Assembly: GCF_019649055.1 (NCBI RefSeq)
Contig: NW_026570230.1
Location: 496,001-560,000, forward strand
Direction: 5' to 3'
Length of the DNA stretch: 64,000 nt
From: Paramacrobiotus metropolitanus
Lineage: Eukaryota; Tardigrada; Eutardigrada; Parachela; Macrobiotidae
Below the pieces are notes generated by a model, which saw nothing but the letters and a program-made list of their open reading frames with translations, did no database searches and was not told the origin of the DNA. The position numbers and the translations under genes are program-made. Below, one piece after another: positions 25,201 to 37,561 of the stretch. The first letter of the stretch is position 1. The number at the start of each line of letters is the position of its first letter.

Positions 25201-25758
25201 GCAGGCGGCAGTTTTCAATGTCCCAAAAGATACCAACATTTGGAATGCGCTCGCCCGCATGGGAAGGTTGGGAAGTGCCGTCTGTGGGAAAACACGAAAT
25301 TAGTGTTCACACCTTTGATCACAGTAAAAAATAATACCAACCTGCAAGTAATGGAATGCATAAACTTTAAAAAATGCTAGGTTTGAACGGGTAGCAATTA
25401 CTGATCGAAACAAAATTATTAAATGTATTAAGATTTAACTACACCCAACACACGCCATATACGAACGTAAGTAATTGTACAGTAATACTGAAGTCTGAAT
25501 AATCAAGTATATCTTTTCGCCTGTTGGATATTTTCACAAAACAATGCTCTTTCAGTCTTTCCTTACACACACACACACACCTGTGGCACCGTGCAAGCCG
25601 TTAATACTGGCAGAATTTCCGTTCGTTCCGTGATGCCCATTCACAATGGCGGGATTTGATGCAGCTGTAGCTTTAGGAAATCCACTGAAAAGGGTCGCAT
25701 TCGGAGGACTTCCATTCGCACCGCTCTGACTGTGAAAACCGTTGCTCCGATGATTCAT
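19211..25758 (-). CDS. MARF1: meiosis regulator and mRNA stability factor 1 (MARF1), 16 exons
   Basis: MARF1 is an RNA-binding NYN-domain ribonuclease that degrades transcripts in animal germ cells. Exons: 25758-25581, 25281-25046, 24986-24869, 24798-24623, 24548-24367, 24048-23420, 23362-23223, 23127-22838, 22778-22643, 22579-22395, 22332-22172, 22115-21919, 21830-21594, 20826-20536, 20463-20236 and 19846-19211. The total is 4020 nt, or 1339 residues. The NYN domain shows GIFWDIENC, SGAKNGADFQLIQ and LISGDINFAHCLDE. An RRM-like segment and a Pro-rich linker follow, then a second RRM (DVYVTNLDVITDRDVLC). About five LOTUS/OST-HTH modules come next, ending with LRKYGWTKLVDLITTLPEIL and DDYGCASWDELIFNFSDIFQ. 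Vertebrate MARF1 has more LOTUS units and about 1740 residues. The last exon adds a basic repetitive tail (three KL.K...R.L..K blocks). The exon 13-14 junction is the least certain. Confidence 0.93.
25565..25580. repeat. CA/TG dinucleotide run in MARF1 intron 1
   Basis: An (AC)n run directly abuts the 5' splice donor of MARF1 exon 1, so the donor reads GTGTGTGTG on the minus strand. Confidence 0.8.
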
Positions 25759-27465
25759 TATTCAAGGATATTACTTGATCCGATGCAGTTGTTATTAAAA
25801 TAATGATGATTTCGCTGATTCGTGCTGGAAAAAACTGCAAATTGAATAATTTATAATAAAAAACGGGAAATACACATTTCTGACAGCACTAGCAGTTTCA
25901 TACAGAAATGCAAGGAATGTCGTACAAAGTATAAAATTCAACGCAACTAAAAAGAAAAAAAAATCAGCAACATCAACCTTGTTACGACAAAGAGCCATCC
26001 GACAGAATGCCTAGTTGTCGACTGCTGGTTACAGAGACAAATTTATATTACAAAATTTCCGACTTTTCCTATTTTTACAGACTTAGACTTTCGAGGGAAG
26101 TACTGCACTATAATTACAGCAAGCAATACTAATTTTTATGATGGTTTCATGTGCGAACAACTTCAGTTAGGCAATTATTTGACACTTTGCTCGCGCATCA
26201 GTTTACATTCCGGATCTCCCATTCAAGTCCCAAGAGAACAATGCATTTCAACAAAATTCCGAGAACAAGCAGAAGTAAAAAATAAGAGAAAAGAGTTCGA
26301 CAAGCACTAACGATGACGATAAACACCATACAGTCTTGCGAGGTTTCAAGATTAACGACGAAAAGCACAACCACAATTTATGATCCATGAAACACTGATT
26401 CCACCGATCCGGTTACAAGGATTATTATACAACATGCATTAATAAATTTTTCGAATATTAAATATGAACCACTTATGCCATCAACCAATGTACTCATTTC
26501 AAGGCTATAGTAACCTGAACACTGAACAGTACTGTCTGCCATACTTACAAGTTGCAAGGGACACCAATGGAATATGGCTGACTTTTTTAATTCCACGAGA
26601 ACGGAGAACTTAATGTAGAACATGGAAAATAGACAAACACGAGTAAATGTCAGATATACGATACACTAAACGTTAATAAAATATGAATGATGAAAGTGGA
26701 TAATGAATCCAGCAGCTGCGGATCTTAAAAGCAGGAAGCTGGAAAATGGATACCACGAACTTCCTCGAATAAATACTGAAGAAATTCTTCTTTTGGTTTG
26801 ACCGTCGATGTGCTTTCTCTCCAGCTGACTGATAGCATCACGATTCACGAAAGTGCACGAATGCACGTCACATGTCAATTTCAATCCGGTATCGGTTCGG
26901 ACCGACTTGCGGCCGTCCGATGTGTCAATTAATTCTTACAAGTTACCTATAATTGTATTAATTTTGTGAGGTATCGTACATTAGAGCGCTTTCCTTCTCC
27001 CGGTAGAATAAAAGAACCGACACATCCGACATCGTGCTGACATGGAGTTTTAATACTTAATAAATTCATAACAATTAACCAGACTGCAGTTTTAATACTT
27101 AATAAATTCATAACAATTAATCAGTATTAATTTTTTCTCTGGATTGAAAAACAATGGGGGCATGAATATAGAAGATAACTGCAGGATAATGCTCTTGATA
27201 AAATGGCGCTTTGGCACATAAACCGCGCGAGCATCACCATTTACTGCACTTTACCGGAAAGGCGAAAACACAACAAATACAAAAGAATCGATTCGCGAAA
27301 ATTATAAAACACAACATAGACTAAATGACTAAATCTTATAATATATAGAGGGAATAATCTTCGAATGTGTGGATATTAGTATTATTGAATATCCTGCAAG
27401 CATCGAAAACCTGCCGGTATGTTTAAATATAGATGTTTCTAAACATAAATCGCTGTGCATCGCTA
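25759..27465. other. MARF1 upstream region / LIM-B 3' flank
   Basis: This is 1.7 kb of AT-rich DNA. It should hold the MARF1 promoter and the LIM-B 3'UTR. Open frames are short and uncharacteristic. A tandem duplication sits at 27046-27124. Confidence 0.5.
27046..27124. repeat. 42-bp tandem duplication
   Basis: AGTTTTAATACTTAATAAAT and the following sequence at 27046 recur at 27088 with one or two changes, giving two copies of a 42-bp unit. The copies contain TTAATAAAT, so they could duplicate a polyadenylation signal. Confidence 0.85.
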
Positions 27466-28442
27466 TTACGCTGGGGCGTACACTGCAGTGGTCACATAAT
27501 GAACATCTCGGGTACAGTAAGGTTTCCCTTCCACATTGAAGTAATCTTTACCGCCCTTATACAACGGTTCGTGACACACCTGAAGAAGAAAAAACGTGAT
27601 CAATATTTCCACCGTTTGCCAATTTAACGGCATCAGTCTTTATCTTGGGCTTTGTGCTACAGATTAAAAGGTCACCAAAGTATACGAGTACTTGTGGTAC
27701 TCCCACAGTCCCACCCACCTGACAGTCGAAGCAATCCGGATGGAAGAACATATTCATCGCTTTCAATTTATCCCCAAAAATCGCTTGATTGCATCCAGCG
27801 CAGCCGGGAGCAATACCGCGGTAGCAGTTGTCACACAGCGGCGCATCACCCGACCACTGAAATTCTCCCGTTATTTTATCTGGACATTGACCGCAGGTCA
27901 AGCAGCCGGTGTGCCAATCCCGACTGAGGGCGGATACCGTTAACGATGGCTAAATGTACACAAACCCAGTGAAAACGTATGTATCATCGCCATCCGTTAG
28001 ATCATTTAACAGTACTAGTCAGTCACTTTACTTTCTGGAGTACCTGGGTTATACGGATGTTCTCTCCGCATCCGTGACACTGACCGGAATGGGCCGTGTC
28101 GAAGCAATTCCGATGAAAATGCCGCCCCACAGCTTGCACGCGTTCTTCGTCCGTGAGTGGTTCGACACAGACCGAACAGTCGTCGCCTTGGACACCGGTT
28201 CGAAAATTGTTCTTCCGGTAGGTCGGATGACCGATGTCGTTCCGCTCGCCTTGACAAGCTGCAAAGCCGGTCATTCCATTCGTGGCATTATGGTGGATGG
28301 TTCTGGTGCCCTCCCGGTAATCACGCACTTCCGTTAGACTTGGATTTCCGCGATCGTCGCGTACCATCGTTTCTGTGTGTTCCAGCTTGTCGCGCCCATC
28401 GTCCCGTGCGGATGTCGTAGTTTCGTGTCGTGCTGATGGCAT
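27466..28442 (-). CDS. LIM-domain protein paralogue, N-terminally truncated and frameshifted (LIM-B)
   Basis: Exons are 28442-28044, 27950-27719 and 27579-27466, with splice sites at the same places as LIM-A and LIM-C. The protein starts MPSARHETTTSARDDGRDKL and matches only the C-terminal half of LIM-C: a linker (HTETMVRDDRGNPSLTEVRD), a half LIM (CSVC...HFHRNC) and two LIM domains ending YFNVEGKPYCTRD. Exon 2 is 232 nt, one base longer than a multiple of three, while the LIM-C exon is 234. The surplus base lies near 27900, in the first LIM between its two zinc sites. This is either an assembly error or an inactivating frameshift. The paralogue has no counterpart to the N-terminal LIM domains of LIM-C. 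Confidence 0.8.
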
Positions 28443-30208
28443 TACAGCTTGTTACTCCAGTACAAATTTTAACAAACTGCAAGTAGTACTGTATTCTGTT
28501 GTACTTTGTAGTTTGTACTCTGTATTCTGTTGTACTCCGGTGTCCAAGGCCGGTATGAACTATGCGTACTCCGTATAGGACTGTGCAATTAAAATTCTAA
28601 AGCTGCCTGATTCTAAAGTTTCTAGCACTAATTCGATTAACTAGTACACTGAAAGTATATAAAGCATTGATTTGGGGGAAAACAGCAGAAATACATTAAT
28701 AGAGCAGAAACAGGAAATCAAGATCACGATAAATTTGGAAAATTTGCCCAAAGGAGAAATCTCGTTTTAAGAGACAAAAGCTGTAGTCTGGCTCTTGCAG
28801 TTTTGCAGCCGACTGCTGCGCCCTGTGAATGCTAAACTGTCTCCCACTAATCGCCGTAGGAGACCTTAATTGTGGAAGCACCTAGTATCGAGGACTGCGG
28901 CTTGTCACGGTATTCATTCACTATATTGCGTCTCGATGGAAATTTAATGGAAAGGCAATTATCATCATAGTCTTATCAGAAAACTGGTCTGTGCTCAAAA
29001 ATCGGATGCAGAATGTTTTGCACAACGTGCCGTACAATTATTAATGTGCACTGTGCATAATGGAGTTTAAGTAATAAATGGACGTGTTGCCCTTTGGCCC
29101 GCCAAGAACGCATTTATACGGATAAATTTATTAACAGCTGCAAGCGTACGAGTAAGCAAGCGAATTCTGCGCAAATGCAAGGTTTCTTAATTTCTTTCAC
29201 TTTCAAGCGCGGTTGCATACTTAATATATATATATAGTCACTGAATTATGCGAAAGTTATCATTTGTTTCGAGCCGATGCTTCTGGTAATCGTCCGCATC
29301 AGCATTAATAGGATGCGTGGCTGTAGGATGGTTAGTGATCGGTTTTCGTGAAAGGAATGAACGGTGATAATTAGCGTTAGTTCTAATGAGCGGTGTGCTT
29401 TTCGTCTGGCCACCGATATTAATGTGCTGTCGAGATGGAGATTTATTAGTGGGCATATGGGTGGTCCGATGTTGATCCTTAATGTTGTTCCGAGTTTCGT
29501 GCTGCCTTCCGCAGCCCCAAATTATGGGAAAATAGTTGATACAGGGAACGTCAAGTCTGCAGTTTTCCCACCAGCCCTTCCCCTTCTTTTTAAGGAGGGG
29601 CGCTTCTGTTTGTGTGTGTGTTTGAGTGTTATTCATTTGAGCATTATAGCAATAATTATAAACGTGTTGTTCAACATCGGGATATGATGTGACTCCAGTT
29701 TTAATAATTCTTTTCACACGTGAGCTAGAGCGAGTATTAGTTGCATGATGTGTTGCCCTTTGGCTCGCCAAGAACGCATTCCTGCGTTTACTCAAAACTA
29801 CACAACTATACTTACTTAAGCGTTTCAAATGAAATTACATTTAATTTGTTTATTGTTAAAAGTATACTCAGGTAAGGTAAGTAGTGAATAGCGCTGCTAC
29901 AGATTGGTCTACATCTGACCGTCAAGATGCAATTCAAAACAACAACCTCCTCAAGACAGCCTTGAATCAAGTGTCACTGATCAAACCACCAAATTCCAAC
30001 TAACAGACGTTTAATATTTAGTCACAAATTAATATGGTAGAACGAAACAAGAGACACCCAAAAACGCTATCAGATTTATTAAAATGCAGATAATATTGGT
30101 ATTAGTAGTTTCGCGGGTCGGTAATGAATCCGCAGAAAGGGACTTGTTACGGTTGGACCACTAAAGGTTTTCGGTTATGGAAACAGAATGAAGGTCACTA
30201 TTCCTGAA
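28443..30208. other. intergenic region between LIM-B and LIM-C
   Basis: No confident gene. A 196-codon minus-strand frame at 29238-29828 begins at TTG, is His/Asn/Thr-rich, overlaps a repeat, and is not called. Two copies of a 31-base word flank part of this region (separate entry). Confidence 0.45.
29084..29780. repeat. 31-bp direct repeat pair, 666 bp apart
   Basis: GTGTTGCCCTTTGGCCCGCC at 29084 continues AAGAACGCATT; the same 31 bases recur at 29750-29780 with one C/T change. Both are in the same orientation. They may be the ends of a degenerate element or two copies of a dispersed repeat. Confidence 0.7.
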
Positions 30209-33200
30209 TTAAGCCACTGTCTGAGCCACAGAATTGACATCGCGTGCGCAATACGGCCTTCCATCCACGTTAAAATATTCTTTTCCGCCTTTGTACAATG
30301 GCTCATGGCAAACCTATAAACAATGAACAATTTAATGGTGACCATTTTATTTTTCACTGTTAAACAAACGACACAAACTTAAAAAATTAAACAAACTTCC
30401 AAGTGCAAAAAGTGCGAATGATAAAGTATTAACTAGGCCTGCGTTATCTGTACATATACGAGTAAGTGTTTATCGTTTCACACTGGTGTATGGTAAACCT
30501 TTTCGAGAATTTACTTATGGTTTAGTTTAATATTTTTAAGCGATTGCTACTGCCGCATGCATAGTCATCTTCATGAAAAAGAAACTATAAGAAAGTGAAC
30601 ACATAATTATTTTTACCTGACAGTTGAAGCAATCCGGATGCCAGTACATATTCATTGCCTTCAGTTTGTCTCCCAAGATCGGCTCATTGCACGAAGCACA
30701 ACCAGGTGCAATGCGTTCGCGATAACACTTTTCACACAGCGGCAGATCGTTGGCCCATTGAAACTGTCCAGTAATTTTGTTGTTGCAGTGTCCACAACTC
30801 AAGCAACCGGTATGCCAGTCGCGTCCCAAAACCGCCACGCTCACTGATGGCTAAAAACGAAAACAGATAAGTCAAATTTTGTATACTTCTATAGATAACC
30901 GTACCGTGCAGTGTACACAGATCATAGATGTATACATAAACTGCTCACACCAGTATGGTCATCAGTTACCAACACAGCGAAGCAGCGGGAAAAATACTGT
31001 ACTGAAAATTTTAAATCAAAAAGAGAAGCGTGATTCGAAGACATTATATACAATATTTTCGCAGCTCACCTCGGTCAAGCGGAGCTTCTCACCGCATCCG
31101 TAGCATTCACCGGAATGCGCACTATCAAAGCAGTTGCGATGGAAATGTCGTCCCTTGGCGTGTACATGATCCCCATCGGCAATCGGCTCAATGCACACCG
31201 AGCAGTCATTCCCCTGGACATCGGTGCGCAGATTGCTCTGGCGATGGATCGGATGACCGATATCGTTGCGCTGACCCTGCTGGCCTGCCCGTTCACCCGG
31301 ATAGTTCATCTCGCCTTCGCGGACGAACGTTCCCGTGTCGCCGCCATGGTGGATGGTGGTCGTCTGCTCGCGATAATCCCGCACCTCCTTCAAGTTGGGA
31401 TTACCGGCGTCATCGCGCACCATGGTCTCCGTATGCCGGCTGCCATCGGGACGCTCTTCGCGCACCACCGTCTCGCTGACGCGCTCCCGCTCTAGATTAT
31501 CCGCGTCCTTATGTTTCTTGTGACATTTGTTGCAGATTGGAACATCGTTGCGCATATGGAATTCCTTCGGCAGATCACCACCGCATTCGCCGCAGCGGAA
31601 ACAGTTCTGATGGAACTGTTTACCCAACGCTTCGGTCACCGGCTGCAATACAGTAAAATTAACTAGGCCGTTACAAAAATTTTGCTAGGTACAGTAATTA
31701 ATCAATTGCCGAACGTGAAGACAGTGCAGGAAAAACTGTCAAAACGTTACCTCGTCAAGACCGATTTTACGCCCGCAGCCAGCGCAGACGCCCTGGGAGG
31801 CGTTGTGAAAGCATTCTTCGTGGAATGAACGCCCATCGTCGGTCTTGATGCGTTTGTCTGGAAAAGATCAAAATTTTGAATGCAAAAGTGTTATCTGACA
31901 AAATGAGTGGAAATGGCTATATGTTTGCGTAAATTACATACAAGAAAGTTTTTCTACTTCCGATTTGCACCCATACATACTGGATTGCATCATGATGGAT
32001 CCAAACATTTTAGAAGTACGCTTTTAATAAGTTTTGTAGATTTTGGTTAGTGTTTATTAGCGTTCTAAGCGATTGTCTGGGCCCGGCGGTCAAGGTTAAA
32101 TGCATGCGATAACACTAGACATTTTATAATGTAAACGCATTTATGTAATAAGTTTACTATAAAATTGACTAAATCAACGAAGAAATATGCAGCACCAGCA
32201 TGCAGTGCAGTATTTTCCGCTTGGATGCCGTTCTAGTCTACTGGAATGAGCAAGCCAGTAAACGACGGATAGACATATTCCGAGCAACAAATCATTTCAT
32301 ATCGAACAAAATTGATTGCTTCCGACAAAAATCGACACGCCAATAAACGGTTTATCGAATGTAAATACAATCGGAACCTTGTGTTCGCATGGGAAATTTA
32401 TGCATTCACCCGAATTTACAGCAAATACTTAAAGAGTGAGAGGGCCTGATGAACCGGATGATCATAACTAGTGCGGTGTGAAGTTGCGAACGAAATGGAT
32501 GCAAACTTCAGGTCCATGCAGGGCCCGTATGTGCCTGTATACTGAAAGCCTGTACCACACGAAACATTCTCTGATCGCAAAATTACTGTAAAATAATTAA
32601 AAAATCAGAAGAAAACGTGGCCGCAAATTTTTCACAGCAGAACAGCCAAATTAAAGGTGCAATGCCAGGATGTCAAGATGTACTGTAGAAAGGCCTGATA
32701 GTAAGTCAAAATACTTATGTATTTCAGCAAATCTCATTCGCGGATCATTCGGTATGCGGCGACGAGCCTTGCGACGTCGGCATGTTCATGTTGAACCATA
32801 CACAGGTAAATGATGTTCAAAAAATTGTTGCAGTTTATTTTACGTCTGCAGTTGCTTCTTTAATTGAAAGACCTGAATGAGTACGTGCGTATGGAGCAAT
32901 AAAGAACATCCATATTTTGTTATTGCTGTGCGCGTTTATGTCTACAATACAAACATACCGCTCTTACTCTACGTGCGGCAATTTTGTTGGCCTAAATGTT
33001 ACCGCCAACCAGCTATATCCAGGGCTCAGAGAAAACATAAACAAAATCGCTAAACCGGTACCATCCCCGCTGCACCTGTATTTTGAGAAAAGGTCACAAT
33101 AAACAAAAAAGACCGCCGGTGGCATTAAACACTCGAGGGGATTTCGAAAGTCTGCCTTTGTATATGTGAGCGTTTGTGTACCGTCCAATTTTGTGCTATG

Positions 33201-33930
33201 AACTTGGATTGTGTGAATAAAGTTTTATGTCGTAACAATAGAAGCAACAAGTTTGCAACGGAAACACTGCCTAGCTCGCATGAGCTTGTCATAAAAAAAG
33301 GGTGGATAAGGTGGAAAAAGTGAATAGGCACGCGCTCACTTTCGTTATTGCGATGATGAAAGATATTAAACTTTTATTACTTGTGCGTTGTGTATATTCA
33401 TTTCTCTCGAAAATCTTAGAGTTTAGATACGTTCCTCTTACGATTTACCGTTAACTGGCTAGCTACAAAACCCCACTAAACTTTTAACATAAAGGATCCA
33501 TAATCAATATCAGCTAGTGAGAGCGGTTGTTTTAAATTGGATAGCAATTTACACTTACCAAGGATACTGTCTCCACAAGCTGAACACTTCGGCGCTTTTT
33601 GCCGAATGAAGCAATCTTCACACCAGGGTTTGTCATCCACCGGACGGAAGTCGCCCTTGATTGGCTTATGACAATTGGTGCACACGAAGCAAGCGGCATG
33701 GTAATGCTTTTTCATCGCATCGATTTTAGGCTAGAAGAAAACAAAAGCCTTAGATGACGTATACATTATTTACAACCCGCCGAAATTGCCTGCATCTTTA
33801 AAGTTCTTGCTCATAGAAGGACCAATTAAGATAACTTGATCAATGCAAAAAAGAAAAAGTTGATTACCTCCTTATCGGAAATCTTGTTTCCGCATCCAGC
33901 GCACTTCTTTTTTCCTCCAAAAAGATCCAT
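30209..33930 (-). CDS. multi-LIM protein, alternating half-LIM and LIM domains (LIM-C)
   Basis: Exons 33930-33868, 33730-33559, 31857-31751, 31642-31070, 30850-30617 and 30313-30209 join in phase to give 417 residues. The order is: LIM (CAGCGNKISDKE...PWCEDC), a half LIM (CSACGDSILDKRIK...FHEEC), LIM (CAGCGRKIGLDE...ICNKC), a linker of about 80 residues with HTETMVRDDAGNPNLKEVRD, a half LIM (CSVC...HFHRNC), then two LIMs, the last being CASCNEPILG to GRPYCARD. LIM domains bind zinc and act as adaptors in actin and adhesion complexes. The two C-terminal LIMs are paxillin-like, but there are no LD motifs, so this is not paxillin. Intron 2 is 1.7 kb and holds a possible alternative first exon. 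It is the intact relative of LIM-B. Confidence 0.85.
31942..32008 (-). other. possible alternative first exon of LIM-C
   Basis: ATG at 32008 opens 22 codons (MFGSIMMQSSMYGCKSEVEK...), then a GTATGT donor in phase 1. That phase matches the acceptor at 31857, as does the upstream exon ending at 33559. A transcript from here would lack the first LIM domain. This rests on phase agreement only. Confidence 0.35.
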
Positions 33931-36339
33931 TTTTCCTGAATTATACTGCGACGAGCACAAAAATATAACGCAGACGATGCTATAAATGGGAAAAGTCAAG
34001 TCCAACAAGTAAACTTAAAGGTACCAGAATAACTCTGTCGTTGCTGTTGAACATCTGGGCAGCAGCAGACGCGCTTTGCCTGTTAGTTGAAAATGCCGAC
34101 GCGCTGCAAAATGCGCCGCAATAAACGTTTAGCTGGAGGCAAAGTTCAGCCGGAGAATCACAAATTTTATAACAATCGAAAACCTGTTTTGTTATTACTT
34201 TTTTGACAAGTGCATATATGACTCTCCGGCTTTAAGGTATTTCGCTACAAACGAAGGTATGTGCTGATTATTGATTAGAGCTATTGACATAAGCAAAAAA
34301 TGTCTCTTCTCAATTTTTGCCAGCCAAAAGCTGTAGCGGTGAAGTTCACACAAATCTAGACGGCTACAGAAAGTGTCGCACGGTTTTATACAGAGTACAC
34401 TGTACTTGTGTACAATACACATCTGCGGACAACAGATACATACCACATACCTCACCAAAATACAATAGTTCTATAAAAATCACAAAGTTACGGTGTAATT
34501 GTAGTTTAAGGCTTTACGATAATTTTATTCGGACCAGTAAGTACTGCAGGCATGTGAGCACAGCGAAGAATTAATCAGTAAACTGAAACACTTTCGGACT
34601 CTTCTATGTGGTGATACTTGTCTCGTAATATTTCCTTGAAACACAGCAATATTTTTAAGTTAGCTTCTCTGGATTGCAATTACTAATAATACGGCCACAG
34701 CTTTAAGCAGGGACAATTATAGATAGTTGTTTGCTACCGCGTTTACGACTTACTCTTAATTAAGTGCATGGGATGCACAATCAGTTAAATTAAATTACAG
34801 ATGCTCAAGAAAATGTGGCTGGGGCTTAACGTTTTCTCGATGAGGCACTTTTGGGATAGTGGTTGGTACGGTGCAGATTGGGCCTATTTATCCACCGGCA
34901 CGATTGGCTGCAAAATCAACACAATGTAGAAACAAAACCGTCGCACGTGTTTCAAATATAAAAAAAATTATTTCAATTAATATAATTATAATCTAAATGA
35001 TTCCACGTACTCTGAATGCCTATATCTAATCCTAAATATCTATATTGCATGAATTCAGTGAATGCGTACTGCACACAATGCCATGCATACCGGTAACATA
35101 GGGCTGCGCCTATTGTTTACGACAACGGGATATTAAACGATATAACAGCAACATCGTCATCTGAAGTAAAATTCTAAACCAGGAAAGTTCGCAGCAATGG
35201 TCTTAGGCATTAATTGTGCATAAACCGCAGAAAAAAAGTACATCGTCGGCGAAGCTTACAATTACAGCGCTTCAAGAAAACTGTCTCACTTTTGAAAGAA
35301 GAAAAAGAATTGTAAAAGAAATGGGATGAGCCCAATCCACATAATTATGTAGATCGGTATATGGATGTCAGGCAATATCTTGAGGCCGTGCCAATCATTT
35401 ACGATTAGCATGTAACTTGCAAAGTCCCAAGCTTAATACGAGTAACGACGTATTCAGGAATTAATACTTACGAAATGTTTTACAATGAATGCTAAACAAG
35501 GTATGCAGTACGGATATGTACGTAGAATGTTTATCTTGCAGTTGATCTTAAAACTGCTATGAAGTAGACAAGAAAAAAACCCAAATAGGTTGAATATTAA
35601 TTTTCTCCAAGTTCAGGAGCTAATTTTATAATTAGTAGGATGCACAATTACAGTACTAATATTATATATGCAGACATAAACGAACAGTAAATAAAAGTAA
35701 CGAATAGAATTTAATAAAAAAAACGAATAGTAGTAAATAGTACAAATAATTTTTATTAATAATATAGATAGAAGTATTCTCTTGTACTCACTACTGGTAC
35801 CCCACATAAGCTATAAACAGCTCAACACTTTATTTTGAATGTTTTTAGATTTGAATTAATTAATCTCCATTTTGCACCGGTCAGCTGTGCAGCATTAAAA
35901 AAACCAAAAATTAATGATTTGTTGGATATCGAATAGCCTCTAGATCTAAACCATACAATACAATACACCATACAATACATATTTATCTACATCCGTAACC
36001 ACGTATACACGATTGATAATGTAGCCAATGTTTGGGCGAACGGCTGAACCGATTTCGACGCGGCCAAGTGCGTTAAATTCGTCTCAACGGCGCAAATGTT
36101 CTCACGCTATTGTGCCATCGATACGCCCCAAAAGGGAAAGAGTAGCCCCAAAAAACAAATTGTTGCCATGGGCCCCCATAGACATACATGGTAAATGCAT
36201 TGTCTGTTCGCGGACCGTTCGGAAAGACCGAGACAGACCGCGGCCTTCGGCATCGGCACGTTACAAAGTATTGAATTTCAAGAAACATGTGCAAACAGTA
36301 ATCGCAGTCAATCCCACCAGCGTGATCGATATACCACGT

Positions 36340-36480
36340 ATTCTTTCATATACGATATTTCTTAGATATCTTAGGTTTCTTAGGTATTCTCAGGTTTCTT
36401 AGGTTTCTTAGGTTTTCTAGGTATTCTCAGGCATTCTTAGGTATTCTTAGGGTTTCTCAAGTTTTCTTAGATTTTCTCTT
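36340..36480. repeat. degenerate CTTAGGTTT / CTTAGGTATT array
   Basis: About 140 bases of imperfect units such as CTTAGGTTTCTTAGGTATT. The reverse complement of this array (CCTAAGAAA...) fills the centre of the foldback element at 58370-58680, so both may derive from the same element family. Confidence 0.75.
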
Positions 36481-36719
36481 TCTTAAATTTCGTAGTTTTC
36501 TTTGCGGCTGTGACCAATGCGATCTACCGTTGCGAAGTGTGCATTTCGTAACAGACTTGCGCCGCAAAAGTTTGTGTACGGATGTAGATCCCGTAAACTG
36601 GTTATATGAATACTAACTAAGTAACAAGGGTCCTCGACACTTTGCCGTTGTCTCGAATGTTCTCCCGATCCACACATCCAATCTGCACGCTCTAAAGTGC
36701 TACAGAATCCTCTCAGTGT

Positions 36720-37060
36720 CGTGAGTGTTCCTGCATCATCAGTTTTTTGGAAAGCTCAGTACCCACAGTCCAGTGGTCACTCAAAAGCTTGTTACCATGG
36801 TGGCCATTAGCTTAACATGGGCTGTTTGTAAATCCCCGGATTGTTATTATGTGTTATTATATTATCGAATTGTCATCGAAATTAGCGAACTGCAAATTAG
36901 CAAAAATAACAGGTTCTGCTCACGCCTGTTTATTTTGTTCGTGCCTCCTTATTGTAATAAACATCGTGCCATTATTTAATACACATGCAGTTAACCTTTT
37001 AACATGCTCGAAATCCCAAGACATTATTCATCCGTGCTGGGCTTGTACATACTGTACTGT
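36720..37060. repeat. diverged copy of the right-edge repeat family
   Basis: CCAGTGGTCACTC followed by GCTTGTTACCATGG near 36770 matches 62560-62600 and 63370-63400. ATTCATCCGTGCT near 37025 matches 63180 and 63940. The copies are all in the same orientation. Confidence 0.7.
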
Positions 37061-37561
37061 ACATGATTGTAACTTAGTCTTTTAGTCTGTCTGTAATCAA
37101 TAAGCATTCATAAGATGTTTTACACAGCACGACATACGATGTCGTTTTTCAGTTACGAAGAAATTTTGGTCTGTTAGCAAAAATTCATTCCCATTGTTAT
37201 ATGTACTAACTACTAATCCCGTAATCCGTTATAGTAAGCCTGAGGTCCTGCACAATTACTTGTTGTTTTATACCGAGCAATTTCGTGTACTAATCATACG
37301 GTAGTTTTTGTGCTCGTATCGGTGGAAGTGTCTGTACCATCCCCGAATCTTTACAGGATGTTTTTTTTGCGATTGATTATTGGGATCCGAGTGCGAACAC
37401 GCTAACAGCTGATAATGGAGTATCAATAATTTTATGTCACCGCTGCTGATAACACTCCTGATAGCGATACTGTACTACAGTCAACGAGATCGTCACACCA
37501 CTGCATGCGACCGTGCACGGTGATCCAACTGTTCTGCAGCAGTGCAAGTCTGCAGTCCGCA

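Larger units (their letters stand above)
33931..37561. other. large intergenic region with repeats
   Basis: This is 3.6 kb without a convincing gene. The frame at 36028-36402 (124 codons) runs into a simple repeat and has no domain. The region includes a TTAGGTTTC-like array and a diverged copy of the repeat found at the right edge. Confidence 0.5.

Noticed and set aside
29238-29828. 196-codon minus-strand frame rich in His, Asn and Thr
   Set aside because: It starts at TTG, has no domain, and overlaps one copy of a 31-bp repeat; composition fits translated AT-rich repeat DNA.
36028-36402. 124-codon plus-strand frame
   Set aside because: It ends inside a simple CTTAGGTTT array and shows no conserved motif.
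36340-36480. Possible interstitial telomere tract
   Set aside because: TTAGG words occur, but units are irregular and the same array lies inside a transposon at 58370-58680.
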